NCBI GenBank assembly: GCA_047629355.1
Contig: JBLHWU010000288.1
Span: 1-7,110 of the forward strand
From: CAYUNA01 sp047629355
Lineage (GTDB): Bacteria; Bacteroidota; Bacteroidia; Chitinophagales; Saprospiraceae
Reading direction: 5' to 3'
DNA: 7,110 nt
This document shows, piece by piece, positions 5,853 through 7,110 of this stretch. A program made the position numbers and the translations under genes. The notes under the pieces were generated by a model, which was not told where the DNA came from, did no database searches, and was given only the letters and a program-made list of their open reading frames with translations. Every line of letters begins with the position of its first letter. The first letter of the stretch is position 1.

Positions 5853-5870
5853 CATTTTTAGCTAAAAATG
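5853..5870. repeat. 18-bp perfect palindrome
   Basis: CATTTTTAGCTAAAAATG equals its own reverse complement. It lies 387 bp upstream of the helicase gene in AT-rich DNA. It could be an operator or a chance palindrome. Confidence 0.35.
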
Positions 5871-6073
5871 TTAAAGGTGGCATGAGTCTTATAATTTCTT
5901 ATAATTGGGTCAAATGTAGCTTAAATTTCAGTATATACGTTTTTTTTAGCGATAAAATATTGCAAAATGGGATTTATTACTAGCTGTATTTTGTGAGTAG
6001 GCAGGCTAGGATTTTTCGCTAACAACTTCTAAATATTCTTCTGTTCAAAAAGTCCTTTTCTCAAAAACTTTTC

Positions 6074-6081
6074 TACCTTTG
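6074..6081 (+). promoter_or_regulatory. Bacteroidota-type -7 box for the AddA-like helicase gene
   Basis: TACCTTTG matches TAnnTTTG perfectly and is a common form of this box. Transcription would start near 6088, giving a leader of about 170 nt that contains the whole 34-bp inverted repeat. No clear TTTG is seen at the expected -33 position. Confidence 0.5.
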
Positions 6082-6144
6082 TTTTTAAACAAAAAAGTGA
6101 TTATTTACTTAAAAGTAATAATAAAAGTTTAACAAAAAGAAGCG

Positions 6145-6224
6145 AGAGGTCAGACCATTTTATTGTCAGAAGTCAGAAACGCGCGCAAGATTCTGACTTC
6201 TGACAATAAAATGGTCTGACCTCT
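6145..6224. repeat. 34-bp perfect inverted repeat in the helicase-gene leader
   Basis: Arms 6145-6178 and 6191-6224 are perfect reverse complements separated by a 12-nt centre rich in GCGCGC. The arms are built from heptamers: on the left GTCAGAA twice (6165-6178), on the right TTCTGAC twice (6191-6204), then TCTGACC, TCTGATT, TCTGAAA (6215-6235), the last extending beyond the arm. It ends 32 bp before the ATG at 6257. No T-run follows, so it is not a terminator. Confidence 0.85.
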
Positions 6225-6256
6225 GATTTCTGAAAGAAGACTCCTAAAAGAAAAAG

Positions 6257-7110
6257 ATGAATATCAAAATCATATCCGCCGGTGCAGGCTCTGGAAAAAC
6301 CTATCGACTGACCTCTGAAATGGTGGAGTTACTCAAATCTGGTAAGGTGCGGGCAAGCGGCATCATTGCCACGACTTTTACTAAAAAGGCAGCGGCGGAA
6401 TTGCAAGAACGGGTGCGGGTGCGCCTACTCGAAGAAGGTTTGACGAAAGAAGCGGACGACCTCACGAATGCGCTAATTGGAACAGTGCATGGTTTGGGCG
6501 TGAAGCTATTGAAACGGTTTGCATTTGAAGCGGGCGTGTCTCCAGAAGTGGCGATTATTGCGGATGAAGACCAGCAAATTATGTTCAATCAGTCACTCTC
6601 GACGGTATTGACAAGTGATAAAGTGGAGACGGTAGAAAAACTGTGTGACCGCTTAGGTTTGCACAAAAAAGAACGTTACGATTGGCGAAAGATGGTGAAG
6701 CAATTGACCGAAGTGGCGCGCGCGAATGACTTTGGCAAGGAAGTTTTGGAAGTAAGTAAGGTGAAATCTTTTGCAGGTTTTAAAGCATTTTTGGGAGAAG
6801 GCGAAGGGAAAGATGCGGTGGCGTGGTTGGCTCGTGCGCCCAATATTTTAAAGGAGACTATTCAGTTGTTGAATGACAATGAGGATGAAACGAAGATGAC
6901 GCAAACGGCGATTAAAGACTTGAAGGGCTTGCAAAATGAACTGCGCTTTCGGGGTGATTTGCATTGGTATCAGTGGGTGAAAATTTGTAAATTAAAAACG
7001 GGTGCGAAAAGTCGGGATGAAGTTCTTGATTTGAAAGAATTTGCGCAGCAGCATGTCGAAATGAAGGCTTTTCATGAAGACATTAAAAACTTCATTTATC
7101 AAATCTTCGA
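6257..7110 (+). CDS. UvrD/Rep-family helicase, AddA/RecB-like (partial, C-terminus off the window)
   Basis: 284 codons are visible, open to the right edge. An in-frame TAA at 6245-6247 makes the ATG at 6257 the first possible start. The N-terminus is a superfamily 1A helicase: motif I (Walker A) SAGAGSGKT at 7-15, motif Ia TTFTKKAAAELQERV at 39-53, and motif Ib TVHGLGVKLLKRF at 76-88. The region from about 110 to 284, rich in charged helices, fits the large 1B insertion of AddA/RecB proteins and the family's usual size of around 1000 residues. Known role: ATP-driven DNA unwinding, with end resection by a C-terminal nuclease in AddA/RecB. Whether a nuclease domain is present cannot be seen here. 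An AddB/PD-(D/E)XK partner gene would be expected next to it, and none lies upstream. Leader: promoter at 6074 and a long inverted repeat at 6145. Confidence 0.88.
   Translation, partial: MNIKIISAGAGSGKTYRLTSEMVELLKSGKVRASGIIATTFTKKAAAELQERVRVRLLEEGLTKEADDLTNALIGTVHGLGVKLLKRFAFEAGVSPEVAIIADEDQQIMFNQSLSTVLTSDKVETVEKLCDRLGLHKKERYDWRKMVKQLTEVARANDFGKEVLEVSKVKSFAGFKAFLGEGEGKDAVAWLARAPNILKETIQLLNDNEDETKMTQTAIKDLKGLQNELRFRGDLHWYQWVKICKLKTGAKSRDEVLDLKEFAQQHVEMKAFHEDIKNFIYQIF

Larger units (their letters stand above)
5457..6073. other. Gene-free, very AT-rich stretch
   Basis: No supported gene on either strand: all frames are broken by frequent stops and I recognise no protein fragment. It probably includes DNA that once belonged to the deleted T9SS-cargo gene upstream of the relic, but nothing readable remains. 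It holds two small symmetric sites (5495-5514 and 5853-5870), a 7-bp hairpin (ATTTGGC 5632-5638 with GCCAAAT 5648-5654), and a doubled CTTATAATT at about 5888-5906. Confidence 0.5.

Noticed and set aside
2747..5970. Shared TGCAAAATGGG in the MITE-like element and near 5961
   Set aside because: A single 11-base match without flanking similarity; plausible by chance in AT-rich DNA.
3949..6237. CRISPR array
   Set aside because: Repeat units are 7 nt, contiguous or inverted, with no spacers of constant length and no cas genes.

Overview
The window looks like chromosomal DNA of an AT-rich member of the Bacteroidota, plausibly near the Saprospiria/Cytophagia (the class is inference). Evidence: promoter-like TAnnTTTG boxes instead of E. 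coli-type -10 elements, weak Shine-Dalgarno signals, a decayed type IX secretion (T9SS) C-terminal sorting domain, a lipoprotein-type RND adaptor next to a TolC-family gene, and unusually repeat-rich intergenic DNA.

Layout. 1-489 (minus): N-terminal part of a lipoprotein HlyD/AcrA-type adaptor, running off the left edge. 601-1953 (minus): complete TolC-family outer-membrane channel, upstream of the adaptor in the same transcription unit; the inner-membrane pump is probably beyond the left edge. 1954-3049: non-coding, with a tolC promoter candidate, a possible small RNA on the minus strand (2165-2278), and a MITE-like element of three stacked hairpins inside terminal inverted repeats (2691-2899). 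3050-3946 (plus): 3-hydroxyacyl/3-hydroxybutyryl-CoA dehydrogenase with all catalytic residues. 4040-4516 (plus): YbaK/EbsC-type Cys-tRNA(Pro) deacylase. 4517-4871: a near-duplicate of the ybaK 3' end, a cluster of four covarying mini-hairpins (REP-like) and a strong terminator. 5045-5456 (minus): tandem terminators and a frameshifted T9SS sorting-domain relic. 5457-6256: gene-free AT-rich DNA, a good promoter candidate and a 34-bp perfect inverted repeat. 6257-7110 (plus): N-terminus of an AddA/RecB-like UvrD-family helicase, running off the right edge.

The intact genes are ordinary housekeeping or envelope functions: efflux, acyl-CoA metabolism, translation quality control, and DNA-end processing or repair. 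They form no evident joint pathway. I see no new multi-gene system. The unusual content is intergenic: (i) heptanucleotide-period short repeats directly 5' of three genes, with a different heptamer at each gene; (ii) a REP-like cluster whose stems change by compensatory substitutions around a fixed ATC/GAT loop; (iii) the MITE-like element; and (iv) the duplicated ybaK end flanking the REP-like cluster. All of these come from reading the sequence by eye. No search or folding calculation was run.
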